Shown here: piece by piece, positions 37,410 through 48,956 of the stretch | Position numbering within the stretch: position 1 is the first letter of the stretch | Layout of the letters: each line of letters opens with the position of its first letter | NCBI RefSeq assembly: GCF_016862555.1 | Contig: NZ_BONE01000013.1 | Span: 62,001-126,000, forward strand | Direction of reading: 5' to 3' | DNA: 64,000 bases | From: Asanoa siamensis | GTDB taxonomy: Bacteria > Actinomycetota > Actinomycetes > Mycobacteriales > Micromonosporaceae | Made by a program: the position numbers and the translations under genes | Notes under the pieces: generated by a model | Seen by the model: only the letters and a program-made list of their open reading frames with translations | Told to the model about the DNA's origin: nothing | Databases searched by the model: none

Positions 37410-38390
37410 ATGGCGATGACCGCCGCGGTCAAGGACGAGCTGAGTCGGGTCGACGTGCCCAAGCCGTGTTGCCGGCGCGCCGAGATGGCCGCGCTGCTGC
37501 GGTTCGCCGGCGGCCTGCATATCGTCTCCGGCCGGGTGGTGGTCGAGGCCGAGCTCGACACCGGCGCGGTGGCGCGCCGGCTGCGCCGCGAGATCGCCGA
37601 GGTCTACGGCTACCCGAGCGAGATCCACGTGCTGGCCTCCGGCGGCCTGCGCAAGGCCAGCCACTACATCGTCCGGGTGGTCAAGGACGGTGAGATCCTG
37701 GCCCGCCAGACCGGCCTGCTCGACGTGCGCGGCCGCCCGGTGCGGGGCCTGCCGCAGCACGTGGTCTCCGGCAACGTGTGCTGCTCCGTGGCCGCCTGGC
37801 GGGGCGCGTTCATGGCGCACGGCTCGTTGACCGAGCCCGGCCGCTCCAGCGCCCTGGAGATCACCTGCCCGGGCCCCGAGTCGGCGCTGGCCCTGGTCGG
37901 CGCGGCCCGGCGGATCGGCATCACCGCCAAGGCCCGCGAGGTCCGCGGCGTCGACCGCGTGGTCGTCAAGGACGGCGACGCGATCTCCGCGCTGCTCACC
38001 CGGATCGGCGCCCACAGCAGCGTGCTGGCCTGGGAGGAGCGCCGGGTCCGGCGCGAGGTGCGGGCGACCGCCAACCGCCTGGCCAACTTCGACGACGCCA
38101 ACCTGCGCCGCTCGGCCCGCGCGGCGGTGGCCGCCGCGGCCCGGGTCACCCGGGCGCTGGAGATCCTCGCCGACGACGCGCCCAACCATTTGACCTCGGC
38201 CGGCAAGCTGCGCCTCGACCACCGCCAGGCCTCCCTCGAGGAGCTGGGCGCGTTGGCCGACCCGCCGCTGACCAAGGACGCGATCGCCGGCCGGATCCGC
38301 CGGTTGCTGGCGCTGGCCGACAAGCGTGCCCGCGATCTGGGCATTCCGGACACCGAGGCCGCTGTGACGCCCGACATGCTGGTGGTCTGA
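37410..38390 (+). CDS. whiA: sporulation transcription regulator WhiA
   Basis: A 326-residue regulator with an N-terminal LAGLIDADG-like homing endonuclease fold lacking nuclease activity and a C-terminal helix-turn-helix. Typical sequences are [32 protein letters not shown], here residues 3-34, [18 protein letters not shown] near 117, and [21 protein letters not shown] in the DNA-binding domain near 275. In Streptomyces WhiA acts with WhiB to drive sporulation septation. It completes the uvrC-rapZ-yvcK-whiA block. Spore formation is consistent with the GsmA-like gene at the window start. Confidence 0.96.
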   Translation: MAMTAAVKDELSRVDVPKPCCRRAEMAALLRFAGGLHIVSGRVVVEAELDTGAVARRLRREIAEVYGYPSEIHVLASGGLRKASHYIVRVVKDGEILARQTGLLDVRGRPVRGLPQHVVSGNVCCSVAAWRGAFMAHGSLTEPGRSSALEITCPGPESALALVGAARRIGITAKAREVRGVDRVVVKDGDAISALLTRIGAHSSVLAWEERRVRREVRATANRLANFDDANLRRSARAAVAAAARVTRALEILADDAPNHLTSAGKLRLDHRQASLEELGALADPPLTKDAIAGRIRRLLALADKRARDLGIPDTEAAVTPDMLVV

Positions 38391-39542
<1,152 letters not shown>

Positions 39543-39547
39543 CCGAC

Positions 39548-40744
39548 ATGAAGACGCTTGACGATCTCCTCGCGGAGGGAGTCGCGGGTCGGCGCGTGCT
39601 CGTGCGCGCCGACCTGAACGTCCCCTTCGAGAAGGACAAGCCCGGAGTCATCGCCGACGACGGCCGCATCCGGGCGGTCCTGCCGACCCTCACCGCGCTC
39701 CGCGACGCGGGCGCCGCCGTGGTCGTGATGTCCCACCTGGGCCGCCCCAAGGGCGCGCCCGACCCGAAATACACGCTGACCCCGGTCGCGCGGCGGCTCG
39801 GTGAGCTGGCCGGCAGCGAGGTCGTCTTCGCGACCGACACCGTCGGCCCGGACGCGACCGCCAAGGTGGCCGAGCTGGGCGGCGGGCAGCTGCTGCTGCT
39901 CGAGAACCTGCGCTTCAACGCCGGTGAGACCAGCAAGGACGACGCCCAGCGGGGCGCCTTCGCCGACCAGCTCGCCGCGTTCGCCGAGGCGTACGTCGAC
40001 GACGCGTTCGGCGCCGTGCACCGCAAGCACGCCAGCGTCTTCGACGTGCCCGCCCGGCTCCCGCACTTCGCGGGCGGCCTGGTGCTGCGCGAGGTCGAGG
40101 TGCTCGCCAGGCTGACCGAGAGCCCCGAGCGGCCGTACGCGGTCGTGCTCGGCGGCGCCAAGGTCTCCGACAAGCTGGCGGTCATCGAGGCGCTGCTGCC
40201 CAAGGTCGACAAGCTCCTGGTCGGCGGCGGCATGTGCTTCACCTTCCTCAAGGCCCAGGGCCACGAGATCGGGAAGTCGCTCCTCGAGGACGACATGCTC
40301 GACACCTGCCGCGAGCTGCTCGCCCGCGGCGGCGACAAGATCGTGCTCCCGACCGACGTGGTGGCCGCGACCGAGTTCTCGGCCGACGCCGACCACGCGG
40401 TGGTGCCCGCCGACGCGATCCCGGCCGACCGGCTCGGGCTCGACATCGGCCCGGCCAGCGTCGCCGCGTTCGCCGGTGCCCTCGCCGGTGCGCACACCGT
40501 CTTCTGGAACGGCCCGATGGGCGTCTTCGAGCTCGCGCCGTTCGCGGCCGGCACCCGGGGCGTCGCCGAGGCGATCATGAAGGTCGACGGCCTCACGGTC
40601 GTCGGCGGCGGTGACTCGGCGGCCGCCGTACGCGCGCTCGGTCTCGACGAGTCCGCGTTCGGGCACATCTCCACCGGCGGGGGAGCCTCGCTGGAATACC
40701 TCGAGGGCAAGCGCCTTCCCGGCATCGCCGCACTGGAGTCCTGA
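39548..40744 (+). CDS. pgk: phosphoglycerate kinase
   Basis: A 398-residue monomeric kinase making ATP and 3-phosphoglycerate. N-terminal substrate residues are in [12 protein letters not shown] and MSHLGRPKG (near 62). The ATP domain has [13 protein letters not shown] near 200 and the end signature [35 protein letters not shown] near 355-390, described here by its positions and its core [15 protein letters not shown]. The gap between gap and pgk is 5 bp and the pgk stop overlaps the tpiA start, so the three genes form one operon. Confidence 0.96.
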   Translation: MKTLDDLLAEGVAGRRVLVRADLNVPFEKDKPGVIADDGRIRAVLPTLTALRDAGAAVVVMSHLGRPKGAPDPKYTLTPVARRLGELAGSEVVFATDTVGPDATAKVAELGGGQLLLLENLRFNAGETSKDDAQRGAFADQLAAFAEAYVDDAFGAVHRKHASVFDVPARLPHFAGGLVLREVEVLARLTESPERPYAVVLGGAKVSDKLAVIEALLPKVDKLLVGGGMCFTFLKAQGHEIGKSLLEDDMLDTCRELLARGGDKIVLPTDVVAATEFSADADHAVVPADAIPADRLGLDIGPASVAAFAGALAGAHTVFWNGPMGVFELAPFAAGTRGVAEAIMKVDGLTVVGGGDSAAAVRALGLDESAFGHISTGGGASLEYLEGKRLPGIAALES

Positions 40745-41535
40745 TGGCGCAGCAGTCGCGCCGGCCGCTGATGGCCGGCAACTGGAAGATGAACCTCAAC
40801 CACCTCGAGGCCATCGCCCTGGTGCAGAAGCTGGCCTTCAGCCTCAACGAGCAGCAGCTCTCCGACGTCGAGACGGTGGTGATCCCGCCGTTCACCGACC
40901 TGCGCAGCGTGCAGACCCTGGTCGACGGCGACAAGCTGCTGATCGGGTACGGCGCGCAGGACCTCTCGCCGCACAAGGGTGGCGCCTACACCGGTGACAT
41001 CTCGGGCCCGATGCTGGCCAAGCTCGGCTGCGGGTTCGTGGTGGTCGGCCACTCGGAGCGCCGGCAGTACCACCACGAGGACGACGCGGTGGTCAACTCG
41101 AAGGTGCAGGCGGCGCTGGCCAACGAGCTCACGCCGATCTTCTGCGTCGGCGAGGGGCTCGAGGTGCGCGAGGCGGGCGAGCAGGTGGCGCACGTCGTCG
41201 CGCAGCTCGACGCCGGCCTCGACGGGCTCAAGGCCGAGCAGGTGCGCAAGGTCGTGATCGCGTACGAGCCGGTCTGGGCGATCGGCACGGGCAAGACCGC
41301 GACCCCGGAGGACGCGCAGGAGGTGTGCGGCGCGCTCCGCACCCGCCTGGCCGAGCGGTTCGACACCGAGACGGCCGAGACCACCCGCATCCTGTACGGC
41401 GGCTCGGTCAAGGCCAACAACGTGGCCGCGATCATGGCCCAGCCGGACGTCGACGGCGCTCTCGTCGGTGGTGCCAGCATCGACGCGGACGAGTTCGTGC
41501 AGATCGTCCGGTTCCCGGAGCACATCAAGAAGTGA
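40744..41535 (+). CDS. tpiA: triosephosphate isomerase
   Basis: A 263-residue TIM barrel. Active-site residues are visible: Asn and Lys in GNWKMN near 12, His in [10 protein letters not shown] near 102, and the base Glu in [13 protein letters not shown] near 174. The flexible phosphate-gripping loop follows that Glu, and YGGSVKANN near 218 is the phosphate site. Its ATG shares a base with the pgk stop (TGATG). A strong hairpin follows 10 bp after the stop. Confidence 0.96.
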   Translation: MAQQSRRPLMAGNWKMNLNHLEAIALVQKLAFSLNEQQLSDVETVVIPPFTDLRSVQTLVDGDKLLIGYGAQDLSPHKGGAYTGDISGPMLAKLGCGFVVVGHSERRQYHHEDDAVVNSKVQAALANELTPIFCVGEGLEVREAGEQVAHVVAQLDAGLDGLKAEQVRKVVIAYEPVWAIGTGKTATPEDAQEVCGALRTRLAERFDTETAETTRILYGGSVKANNVAAIMAQPDVDGALVGGASIDADEFVQIVRFPEHIKK

Positions 41536-41544
41536 GGCACCGGT

Positions 41545-41573
41545 GGCCGGGTCCGCACATGCCGGACCCGGCC
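41545..41573 (+). terminator. hairpin between tpiA and secG
   Basis: An 11-bp perfect GC-rich stem (41545-41555 pairing with 41563-41573) with a 7-nt loop follows the tpiA stop. No clear T-run comes after it, so it may attenuate rather than end transcription into secG. TATCCT at 41576-41581 could be a -10 for secG. Confidence 0.55.
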
Positions 41574-41619
41574 GCTATCCTTGCTCTGTCGCGCCCATCC
41601 GAAGGGAAAACCCACCACC

Positions 41620-41874
41620 ATGCCGATCGCATTCGCCTACACGTTGATCGTGTTGCTGATCATCACGAGCGTGCTGCTGACGATGCTGGTCCTGCTGCAC
41701 CGCGGCAAGGGTGGCGGCCTTTCGAGCATGTTCGGCGGCGGCGTCAGCACCAACCTCGCCGGCTCCTCGGTGGCCGAGAAGAACCTCGACCGCTACACCA
41801 TCCTGGTGGGGATCGTGTGGTTCGCGTGCATCGTGGGTCTGGGCCTCTGGCTCAAACTCGCCGTCGCGAGCTAG
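41620..41874 (+). CDS. secG: preprotein translocase subunit SecG
   Basis: An 84-residue membrane protein with two helices, about residues 5-25 and 60-80, and the connecting loop RGKGGGLSSMFGGGVSTNLAGSSVAEKNLDR, given here only by its core GGLSSMFGGG, typical of SecG. It stabilises SecY-SecE during Sec-dependent export. The ATG at 41620 has GAAGGGA upstream. It sits between the tpiA hairpin and a strong intrinsic terminator, so it may be expressed alone. Confidence 0.93.
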   Translation: MPIAFAYTLIVLLIITSVLLTMLVLLHRGKGGGLSSMFGGGVSTNLAGSSVAEKNLDRYTILVGIVWFACIVGLGLWLKLAVAS

Positions 41875-41902
41875 CACACATCCTGGCCAAACAGTCGTAA
41901 AC

Positions 41903-41941
41903 TCGTGCGCGGCCCGTCTCGGGCCGCGCACGATTTCTATT
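41903..41941 (+). terminator. strong intrinsic terminator after secG
   Basis: A perfect 14-bp stem (41903-41916 with 41920-41933) and a 3-nt loop, directly followed by TTTCTATT. This is the clearest rho-independent terminator in the window and isolates the glycolytic/secG side from rbpA. Confidence 0.85.
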
Positions 41942-42014
41942 CCCGCTTCACCGCGTCGCGACGCCGCGCTTCCCCCGCGGCCGAGACCCCGCACGACGAC
42001 AGGAGCGACATACC

Positions 42015-42359
42015 GTGCCCAGCGGCAGCGCAATCCGTGGCACCCGGGTTGGTTCCGGGCCGATCCGACCCACCGAGCGGTGCGAACCCGCTCCCCGGCG
42101 CCCGGTCACCTACTGGTGCGCCAACGACCACACGATCGAGATCTCGCTGGCGGCCGAGGTCGTCCCGCCGGCAACGTGGGACTGCCCGCGCTGCGGGCAG
42201 CCGGGCGGCCTCGACGCGGCCAACCCTCCGGGCCGGCCGCGCAACGAGCCCTACAAGACCCACCTGGCCTACGTGAAGGAACGGCGCAGCGACGCCGACG
42301 GCGCGGCCATCCTCGCCGAGGCGCTCGCCAACCTCCGCCAACGCCGCGGCGAAAACTAG
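42015..42359 (+). CDS. rbpA: RNA polymerase-binding protein RbpA
   Basis: A 114-residue actinobacteria-specific activator of housekeeping sigma-factor holoenzyme. The N-terminal tail has SGSAIRGTRVGSGP, the zinc-binding core YWCANDHTIEISLAAEV and WDCPRCGQPG with the Cys and His ligands, and the basic linker PYKTHLAYVKERRS leading to the sigma-interacting domain. The GTG at 42015 has AGGAG upstream. It lies between the secG terminator and the convergent pentose-phosphate operon. Confidence 0.93.
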   Translation: MPSGSAIRGTRVGSGPIRPTERCEPAPRRPVTYWCANDHTIEISLAAEVVPPATWDCPRCGQPGGLDAANPPGRPRNEPYKTHLAYVKERRSDADGAAILAEALANLRQRRGEN

Positions 42360-42547
42360 CCTGACGGCGTCAGCAGCCGGCGGCTGGTCGTCGACCGGCC
42401 GCGCAGCGGACGCCCACCGGCCGGGGTGCGGTCACCGTCGGAACGATCGCCGTGCGCGACAGGACCGAGGCCGACCCGCGCGGGCGTGAGCCGCCCGCGG
42501 ACCGGCCCGGCCGCCGCCGCCAGATCCTTGCGCAGCTCATCGAGCAC
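42356..42547 (-). CDS. possible small hypothetical protein
   Basis: A 63-codon frame with a GTG start, beginning VLDELRKDLAAAAGPVRGR, ending in a Arg/Ser/Thr-rich tail and overlapping the end of rbpA by 4 bases tail to tail. The first half has amphipathic helix character and the frame continues open upstream of the GTG, so it could be a short protein or the remains of one. No family is recognised and no good ribosome site supports the start. It may be spurious. Confidence 0.3.
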   Translation of the reverse strand: MLDELRKDLAAAAGPVRGRLTPARVGLGPVAHGDRSDGDRTPAGGRPLRGRSTTSRRLLTPSG

Positions 42548-42616
42548 GGTGCGTGGGTCGCCGCTCTCCGAGAGTGACGATCCCTCCCGGGTAAGAGCCC
42601 GCTGCCCGTGCAGGGT

Positions 42617-43390
42617 TCAGCTGCGGACGCTGCGGAACGTGCGGCGGACCTGGGTCGCGGCCGCGCTGTCGAGGTGCCAGATCGTGCGGTTCACGCCGTG
42701 CACCCCCGCCGCCGGTAGCTGGACCGGGCCCGCGCCCGTCAGGGCCATGCCGACCGCGTCCGCCTTGTCCGGGCCCGCGGCGACCAGCCAGATCTGGTCG
42801 GCGGTGTTGATCGTGGGCAGGGTCAGCGTCGTGCGGACCGGGGGTGGCTTCGGGCTGCCCCGGACCGCGCTGACCGGCCTCGTCTCGTAGGCCACCGGGT
42901 GTTCCGGGAAGACCGACGCCACATGGCCGTCCTCGCCGACGCCGAGCATGAGCACATCGAAGTGGGGGAGCGGGGCCGTGCCCGGCCGGGCCGCCCGCGC
43001 CAACTCCTGTGCGTACCGGGCCGCCGCCGCCTCCGGGTCGTTGCCGTCCGGGCCGTCGGACGGCGGCATGGCGTGCACCCGCTCCGCCGGCACCCGCAGC
43101 GCGTCGATGAGCTGCGCGCGGGCCTGCGTCTCGTTGCGGTCCGGGTGGCCGTCGGGCAGGAACCGCTCGTCGCCCCACCAGAAGTCGACACGCGCCCAGT
43201 CGACCGCGTCGCTGGCCGGGAAGTCGCGGACGGCGCGGTGCACGGCGCCCGCGATCCGGCCGCCGGTCAGCACCCAGGACGCCGAGCCGCGTTCGGCCTG
43301 CGCGTCGATCAGGGTGACCACCAGGCGCGCCGCGACCGCCTGGGCCAGCACGTCGGGGTCGGAATGGACGATGACGCTCGTCTCGCTCAT
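42617..43390 (-). CDS. pgl: 6-phosphogluconolactonase
   Basis: A 257-residue enzyme of the oxidative pentose phosphate pathway that hydrolyses 6-phosphogluconolactone. Family motifs are WVLTGGRIAGAVH near 39, VDFWWGDERFLPDGHPDRN near 68-86, and LMLGVGEDGHVASVFPEHP near 146-164 with the catalytic residues. The start ATG overlaps the end of a 22-codon linker ORF (43387-43455) that itself overlaps the opcA stop. It is the last gene of the tkt-tal-pgi-zwf-opcA-pgl operon. Confidence 0.93.
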   Translation of the reverse strand: MSETSVIVHSDPDVLAQAVAARLVVTLIDAQAERGSASWVLTGGRIAGAVHRAVRDFPASDAVDWARVDFWWGDERFLPDGHPDRNETQARAQLIDALRVPAERVHAMPPSDGPDGNDPEAAAARYAQELARAARPGTAPLPHFDVLMLGVGEDGHVASVFPEHPVAYETRPVSAVRGSPKPPPVRTTLTLPTINTADQIWLVAAGPDKADAVGMALTGAGPVQLPAAGVHGVNRTIWHLDSAAATQVRRTFRSVRS

Positions 43391-43455
43391 GCCTCCACCG
43401 TCCTTCGGCCGGCGGACGCACGCGCGCCGCGCACCGGGCCGCCTCGCTCGCTCAT
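43387..43455 (-). CDS. 22-codon linker ORF between opcA and pgl
   Basis: The frame starts with ATG inside the opcA stop (ATGA) and stops with TGA inside the pgl start (ATGA), so it exactly bridges the 61-base gap. The product begins [10 protein letters not shown] and is basic. Its start resembles that of the linker ORF before sufC. It could be translated only to couple pgl to opcA; there is no reason to think the peptide has a function. The exact fit may be partly chance. Confidence 0.4.
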   Translation of the reverse strand: MSERGGPVRGARASAGRRTVEA

Positions 43456-44579
43456 GTTCCGCTGCCTTCGGAGGGGGTGGTCGGTGCGGAGCCCTGGGCG
43501 GTGCCGGCGCCCGCGGAGGCAGGGCGGACCCGGTCGCCGGTGCGCGGCGGCATGTCCTCCGGCTGGGTGGGCGGGCCGCCGCCGACGATGCCCGGGCCGA
43601 GACCCGGTGCGTTGCCGGCCGTCACCGGGTCCTTCCAGACGTGCACCCGGTGGGCCGGGCGGGTGTCGAGGCCGGTCTCGCCGGACATCGCGCTCAGCGC
43701 CGCCGCGTAGACCTGGTCCGGGTCGAGCCGGCGCAGCTCCTCGGCCAGCTCCTCGCCGAGCGGACGGCGTACCAGCGGCAGTTGGCGCTCGTCCTGGTTG
43801 GTCCGGTCGAACGTCGCCATGTCCTGCTCGCGGACCAGCTTGAGCCGGTCGTTGTTGGCGGCGACGAGACAGACCGAGTGCATGATCCGGTATTTGTCGT
43901 CCTGCTCCAGCCGCGGCTTGATGTCGAGCCGGGCGGAGAGCCAGCCGGACATCAGCGCGGCGGTCGGGTCGTGGTCGTTGGCCTCGATCGTCGCGCCGAC
44001 GACGCGCTCCTCGGTCGTGTCGAAGGCCGACGCGACCAGGGTGCGCCACGGGGTGATCCGGGTCCACGCGAGGTCGGTGTCGCCGGGCGCGTAGTCCTTG
44101 GCGCGCTGCCGCAGCGCGGCGACAGGATCCGCGGTCTGCGACACGTCGGTGATCCGGCGGTCGGCCACCACGCCCAGGAAGTCGTTGGCGATCTTCTCCG
44201 GCGGCTCGCCGTGCCACCAGGTGACCACGGGGACGTCCGGCACCAGCAGCGGCATCACGACGGACTCGGCGTGCAGGGCGAGCCGGCCGTACATCCGCAT
44301 GACGACGGCCTCGCACGGGCCGAGCCGGCCACCGACGACCACCTCGGCGTCGAGGCGGTTGCTGGGCCGCTCGACGTCGGCGCGGACCACGATCAGCAAC
44401 CGGCACGGGTGCATCGAGGCCGCGATCGTCGCCGCCGCCTCGGCCTCCCGGACGCGCTTCTCGTCGACGACGACGATCAGCGTCAGCGCCATGCCGCTGG
44501 CCACGCCGCCGGCGGACCGGCGTTCCGTGGCCAGCGCCTTGACCACCTCGTTGCCGGTGGTGTCCCAGAGCCCGATCAT
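43452..44579 (-). CDS. opcA: glucose-6-phosphate dehydrogenase assembly protein OpcA
   Basis: A 375-residue actinobacterial partner of Zwf. It begins [20 protein letters not shown], has [20 protein letters not shown] near 34-53, and [24 protein letters not shown] near 217-240. The last ~65 residues are Pro/Gly-rich and probably disordered. OpcA is required for full G6PDH activity and its redox control in cyanobacteria and actinobacteria. The ATG at 44579 overlaps the zwf stop by 4 bp; the frame remains open upstream but inside zwf. Confidence 0.93.
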   Translation of the reverse strand: MIGLWDTTGNEVVKALATERRSAGGVASGMALTLIVVVDEKRVREAEAAATIAASMHPCRLLIVVRADVERPSNRLDAEVVVGGRLGPCEAVVMRMYGRLALHAESVVMPLLVPDVPVVTWWHGEPPEKIANDFLGVVADRRITDVSQTADPVAALRQRAKDYAPGDTDLAWTRITPWRTLVASAFDTTEERVVGATIEANDHDPTAALMSGWLSARLDIKPRLEQDDKYRIMHSVCLVAANNDRLKLVREQDMATFDRTNQDERQLPLVRRPLGEELAEELRRLDPDQVYAAALSAMSGETGLDTRPAHRVHVWKDPVTAGNAPGLGPGIVGGGPPTQPEDMPPRTGDRVRPASAGAGTAQGSAPTTPSEGSGT

Positions 44580-46090
44580 GCCCGCCTCCAGTGCCGGCCG
44601 TCCCGGCGCAGCAGCTCGTCGGCCGCGTGCGGCCCCCACTCACCCGAGCGGTACGGCTCGGGCGACGTGCCGGCCCAGGCCTCCTCCAGCGGGTCGATGA
44701 CCCGCCAGCTCTGCTCCACCTCGGCCGCGTCGGGGAACAGAGTCCGGTCGCCGATCAGGACGTCGAGCACCAGCCGCTCGTACGCCTCGGGGCTGGACTC
44801 GGTGAACGCCGCACCGTACTCGAAGTCCATCGCGATGTCGCGGACCTCCATGGTGGTGCCGGGCACCTTGGAGCCGAACTTGAGCACCACGCCCTCGTCG
44901 GGCTGCACCCGGATGACGAGCTGGTTGGCGCCGAGCATCTCCATGTCGTGCTGGTTGAACGGCAGGTGCGGCGCCTTCTTGAAGATGATCGCCAGCTCGG
45001 TGACCCGGCGCGGGAGCCGCTTGCCGCACCGCAGGTAGAACGGCACGCCCGCCCACCGCCGGTTCTGCACGTTGAGCTTCACGGCGACGTACGTCTCCGT
45101 GGTGGAGTCGGACGGGACGTTCTTCTCCTCCAGGTAGCCGACGGCGCGCTCGCCGCCGACCCAGCCCGGAAGGTATTGCCCGCGGACCGTCTCGCCGCGG
45201 ATATCGGTCGGCACCTTGATGGCCCGCAGCACCTTGAGCTTCTCGGTGCTGATCTCGGCGGCGTCGAAGCTGGTCGGCTCCTCCATCGCGACCAACGTCA
45301 TCAGCTGGAGCAGGTGGTTCTGCAGCACGTCGCGGGCGGCGCCGGCGGCGTCGTAGAAGCCCGCCCGGGTGCCGATGCCCACGTCCTCGGCCATCGTTAT
45401 CTGCACGGAGTCGACATATTTGCTGTTCCACAGCGGCTCGAACAGGTTGTTGGCGAACCGCAGCGCCAGGATGTTCTGGACCGTCTCCTTGCCGAGGTAG
45501 TGGTCGATCCGGAACACGTCCTCGCGGGTGAACACGTCGTCGACCAGGCCGTTGAGCGCCTTGGCCGAGGCCAGGTCGTTGCCGAACGGCTTCTCCACCA
45601 CGACCCGCCGCCAACCGCCGGACTTGCGGTTGTCGGCCATGCCCGTGCGGGCGAGCTGCTTGAGCACGATCGGGAACGCCGGTGGCGGGATCGCGAAGTA
45701 GAACGCGGCGTTGCCGGTGATGCCGTGCGTGTCGCGCAGCTCGTCGAGCGTCGCGGCGAGCTGGTCGAACGCCTCGTCGTCGTCGAAGGCGCCCGGCACG
45801 AACTTGATGTTGCCGGCGAGCCGGGCCCACACCTCCTCGCGCCAGGGGGTGCGGGCGCCGCGCTTGGCCGCCTCCATCGCCAGGGACTCGAAGTCGCCGT
45901 CGCCCCAGTCACGCCGGGCGAACCCGAGCACCACGAAGCCCGGCGGCAGCAGCCCGCGGTTCGCCAGGTCGTAGATGGCGGGCAACAGCTTCTTGCGAGA
46001 CAGGTCGCCGGTCACGCCGAAGATCACCAGAGCGCAGGGCTCCGGGATCCTCGGCAGGCGGCGATCCTGGGGGTCACGCAGCGGGTTCAC
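44576..46090 (-). CDS. zwf: glucose-6-phosphate 1-dehydrogenase
   Basis: A 504-residue enzyme that makes 6-phosphogluconolactone and NADPH. The NADP fold is [20 protein letters not shown] near 24-43; the active site [15 protein letters not shown] near 197 carries the Asp-His dyad and the Lys of the G6P site; the C-terminal domain contains [11 protein letters not shown]. The GTG at 46090 has AGGAG five bases before it; another GTG three bases upstream is too close. It overlaps opcA by 4 bp and follows pgi by 8 bp. Confidence 0.95.
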   Translation of the reverse strand: MNPLRDPQDRRLPRIPEPCALVIFGVTGDLSRKKLLPAIYDLANRGLLPPGFVVLGFARRDWGDGDFESLAMEAAKRGARTPWREEVWARLAGNIKFVPGAFDDDEAFDQLAATLDELRDTHGITGNAAFYFAIPPPAFPIVLKQLARTGMADNRKSGGWRRVVVEKPFGNDLASAKALNGLVDDVFTREDVFRIDHYLGKETVQNILALRFANNLFEPLWNSKYVDSVQITMAEDVGIGTRAGFYDAAGAARDVLQNHLLQLMTLVAMEEPTSFDAAEISTEKLKVLRAIKVPTDIRGETVRGQYLPGWVGGERAVGYLEEKNVPSDSTTETYVAVKLNVQNRRWAGVPFYLRCGKRLPRRVTELAIIFKKAPHLPFNQHDMEMLGANQLVIRVQPDEGVVLKFGSKVPGTTMEVRDIAMDFEYGAAFTESSPEAYERLVLDVLIGDRTLFPDAAEVEQSWRVIDPLEEAWAGTSPEPYRSGEWGPHAADELLRRDGRHWRRA

Positions 46091-46098
46091 CACAGCTC

Positions 46099-47796
46099 CT
46101 AGTGTGAATCCTTGCCGGCGGGCAGTGCCGCCAACGCGCGCAGCAGCTGGTCGATGCCCGCCGCCCGGTCGGTGAGGTGCAGCCGGACCACCGGCCGGCC
46201 CCGGTCGGTCATCGCCTTGCGGTCGCCGGCGGCCTGGGCGGCCTGCAGCTCGGCGAAGCCGTACGGCTTGCCGGCGATCGGCAGGTCCGCGAGGACCGCG
46301 CCGGTGAGCTGCAGGAACGAGCCGACCTGCGGACCGCCTTTGTGATATTGCCCGGTCGAGTGCAGGTAGCGCGGGCCCCAGCCGAACGTCACGGGCCGCC
46401 CGGACGCCGTCGCCAGCGCCGCGCGGACCTGCTCGGCCTTCGCGTCGCCGACCCGGTCGAGGAACGCCAGCACCGCGAGGTAGCCGTGCGGGTCGATGCC
46501 GCCGACCAGATCGCGCAGCACCGCCTCCAGGCTGTCGCCCGCGGCGCCGTGCACCTCGATCGCACCTTCGGTGAAGGACGGCTCCTCGGAGGGCAGCCCC
46601 TCGGCCAGGATCCGGGTCGTGTTGCTCTTGGACTCGGTCACGTTGGGCTGGTTGAACGGGTCGATGCCGATCACCCGGCCCGCGATCGCGGTGGCGAACT
46701 CCCAGGTCAGGAACTGCGCGCCCAGCGGGCCGTTGACGGACAGGTCGGGGCGGACGCCGCCGCCGGGCACGCCGGCCGGCAGCTGCGCGCCACCGACCGT
46801 GACCGTGACCACGTCGGAGCCGTGCGCGCCGGGGCTGTCCGGGGTCTCGATGACCACCGGCAGGATGCCCTTGCCGTCCTTGCCGGTCGACTCGGCGATG
46901 AGCTGCTCCGCCCAGTCGCCGAGGCCGACGATGCCGGTGCCGTCGGAGACCAGCGCCACCTTGTCGCGGCCGCCGGTCGCGGCCGTGCCGAGCGCCGCGC
47001 CCAGCGCGAGGCCCGGGTTGCCGCTCTCCTCGGAGAGCGCCGGCAGCAGCTCCTCGGCCTGGTCGAGCAGCTCGGCCACGTCGACGCCGGCCAGCGCGGA
47101 CGGTACGACGCCGAACGCCGTCAGGGCCGAGTAGCGCCCGCCGACGTCGGGGTCGGCCAGGAAGACCTGGGCGCCCATCTCGCGCCCGGTGGTCTCCAGG
47201 GGCGACCCCGGGTCGGTGACGATCACGAAGTGCCGGCCCGCCTCGGCCTCGGTCATGCCGGCGTCGAGAAAGGCCTGCCAGTACGCGCGGCGGTGGCTGT
47301 CGGTCTCCACGGTGCCGCCGGACTTGCTGGACACGACGACGAGCGTGCGGTCCAGCCGGTCGGCCAGCGCGGCCCGGATCTGTGCCGGGTCGGTGGTGTC
47401 GAGCACGGTCAGCTCGACGCCCAGGGTGCGGGTGACGACCTCCGGCGCGAGCGACGAGCCGCCCATGCCGGCGAGCACCACGTGGTCGAGGTCGGCCAGC
47501 TCGGTGCGCAGCTCGGCCAGCCGGGGGAGCAGCTCGCGGCTCTGCCGGAACGTGTCGACCCAGCCGAGCCGGATCTTCGCCTCGGCCTCGGCGTCGGGAC
47601 CCCACAGCGTGGCGTCCTTGGCGACGAGCTTGGCCGGCACGTCGTCGCCGACCAGCGCCGCGCGGGTGGCCGCGGCGTCGGTGCTGCCGGCCCCGTAGAC
47701 GGCGATGCCCGCCGCCGCGACGACGCCGTCGGCGAATGCCGGACCGGCGTCGTCGCTCTCCGGGACCCCGTCGGACCCGAACCCGTAGGTGCTCAC
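46099..47796 (-). CDS. pgi: glucose-6-phosphate isomerase
   Basis: A 565-residue isomerase of the SIS type. Motifs are [15 protein letters not shown] near 105, [15 protein letters not shown] near 152, and the C-terminal [10 protein letters not shown] near 480, where the ring-opening His is expected. It belongs to the form often found next to or fused with transaldolase rather than the E. coli type. The GTG start (MSTYGFGSD) lies 3 bp after the tal stop, so it is tightly coupled. Placement between tal and zwf links glycolysis and the pentose pathway in one operon. Confidence 0.93.
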   Translation of the reverse strand: MSTYGFGSDGVPESDDAGPAFADGVVAAAGIAVYGAGSTDAAATRAALVGDDVPAKLVAKDATLWGPDAEAEAKIRLGWVDTFRQSRELLPRLAELRTELADLDHVVLAGMGGSSLAPEVVTRTLGVELTVLDTTDPAQIRAALADRLDRTLVVVSSKSGGTVETDSHRRAYWQAFLDAGMTEAEAGRHFVIVTDPGSPLETTGREMGAQVFLADPDVGGRYSALTAFGVVPSALAGVDVAELLDQAEELLPALSEESGNPGLALGAALGTAATGGRDKVALVSDGTGIVGLGDWAEQLIAESTGKDGKGILPVVIETPDSPGAHGSDVVTVTVGGAQLPAGVPGGGVRPDLSVNGPLGAQFLTWEFATAIAGRVIGIDPFNQPNVTESKSNTTRILAEGLPSEEPSFTEGAIEVHGAAGDSLEAVLRDLVGGIDPHGYLAVLAFLDRVGDAKAEQVRAALATASGRPVTFGWGPRYLHSTGQYHKGGPQVGSFLQLTGAVLADLPIAGKPYGFAELQAAQAAGDRKAMTDRGRPVVRLHLTDRAAGIDQLLRALAALPAGKDSH

Positions 47797-47799
47797 CAG

Positions 47800-48942
47800 C
47801 TAGCCCTTCGCCGCGTCGCTCGGCTTGTCCGAGCCGGCGGCCGCCGCCTTGAGCGAGGCGTCCACGCCGTCGATGAGCTCCTGCCAGCTCGCCGAGAACT
47901 TCTCGACGCCCTCGCGCTCCAGCGTGTCGAACACGTCGTCGAGGTCGATGCCCACCCGGGTGAGGTCGGCCATCACCTGCTTGGCGTCGTCGTAGTTGCC
48001 GGTCACCGTGTCGGCCTCGGTCTCACCGTGGTCGGCCCAGGCGTGGATGACCGACTCCGGCATCGTGTTGACGACGCCCGGCGCGATCAGGTCGCGGACG
48101 TAGAGCGTGTCCGGGTAGTCGGGGTTCTTGGTCGACGTCGACGCCCACAGCGGCCGCTGCGGCTTGGCGCCCGCGTCGGCCAGCGCCTGCCAGCGCTCGC
48201 CGCCGAACACCTCGGAGTAGCGCTCGTAGGCCAGCCGCGCGTTGGCGACCGCGCCCTTGCCGCGCAGCGCCTTGGCCTCGTCGCTGCCGATCTTCTCGAG
48301 CCGATGGTCGATCTCGGTGTCGAAGCGGGAGACGAAGAAGGACGCGACCGACGCGAGGTTGGTCAGGTCGTGCCCGTTGGCCTTCGCCTGCTCCATGCCG
48401 GCCAGGAACGCGTCCATGACCTGGCTGTAGCGGTCGAGCGAGAAGATCAGCGTCACGTTGACGCTGATGCCGGCGGCCAGCGCCGCGGTGATCGCCGGCA
48501 GACCCTCCTCGGTCGCCGGGATCTTGATGAAGGCGTTGGGCCGGTCGATCAGCCACCAGAGCGCCTTGGCCTCGGCGATCGTCTTGTCGGTCTCGCGGGC
48601 GAGCCGCGGGTCGACCTCGAGCGAGACGCGGCCGTCGACGCCGTTGGAGGCGTCGTAGGCGGGCCGCATCACGTCGCACGCCCAGCGCACGTCGTACGAC
48701 GTGAGCATGCGCACGGCCTCTTCCGTCGCAACGCCCCGGGTGGCCAGGTCGCGGACCTGGCCGTCGTACGCGTCCGCGTCGGCGAGGGCCTTGGCGAAGA
48801 TGGTCGGGTTGGTGGTCACGCCCACGACGTGCTGTTCGCGGCGCAACTGGTCCAGGGTGCCGGTGCTAAGGCGTACGCGGGAAAGGTCGTCGAGCCACAC
48901 GGCGACGCCCGCGGCCGAAAGCTCGGCCAGCCGGTCAGTCAT
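47800..48942 (-). CDS. tal: transaldolase
   Basis: A 380-residue class I aldolase-type enzyme. [14 protein letters not shown] near 41 is the substrate loop, the Schiff-base Lys is in [12 protein letters not shown] near 140, and [20 protein letters not shown] near 160-179 is the family signature. It transfers a dihydroxyacetone unit between sugar phosphates. The gene follows tkt by 14 bp and precedes pgi by 3 bp. The C-terminal ~30 residues are Ala/Lys-rich. Confidence 0.95.
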   Translation of the reverse strand: MTDRLAELSAAGVAVWLDDLSRVRLSTGTLDQLRREQHVVGVTTNPTIFAKALADADAYDGQVRDLATRGVATEEAVRMLTSYDVRWACDVMRPAYDASNGVDGRVSLEVDPRLARETDKTIAEAKALWWLIDRPNAFIKIPATEEGLPAITAALAAGISVNVTLIFSLDRYSQVMDAFLAGMEQAKANGHDLTNLASVASFFVSRFDTEIDHRLEKIGSDEAKALRGKGAVANARLAYERYSEVFGGERWQALADAGAKPQRPLWASTSTKNPDYPDTLYVRDLIAPGVVNTMPESVIHAWADHGETEADTVTGNYDDAKQVMADLTRVGIDLDDVFDTLEREGVEKFSASWQELIDGVDASLKAAAAGSDKPSDAAKG

Positions 48943-48956
48943 GATCCTTCGCTCCC

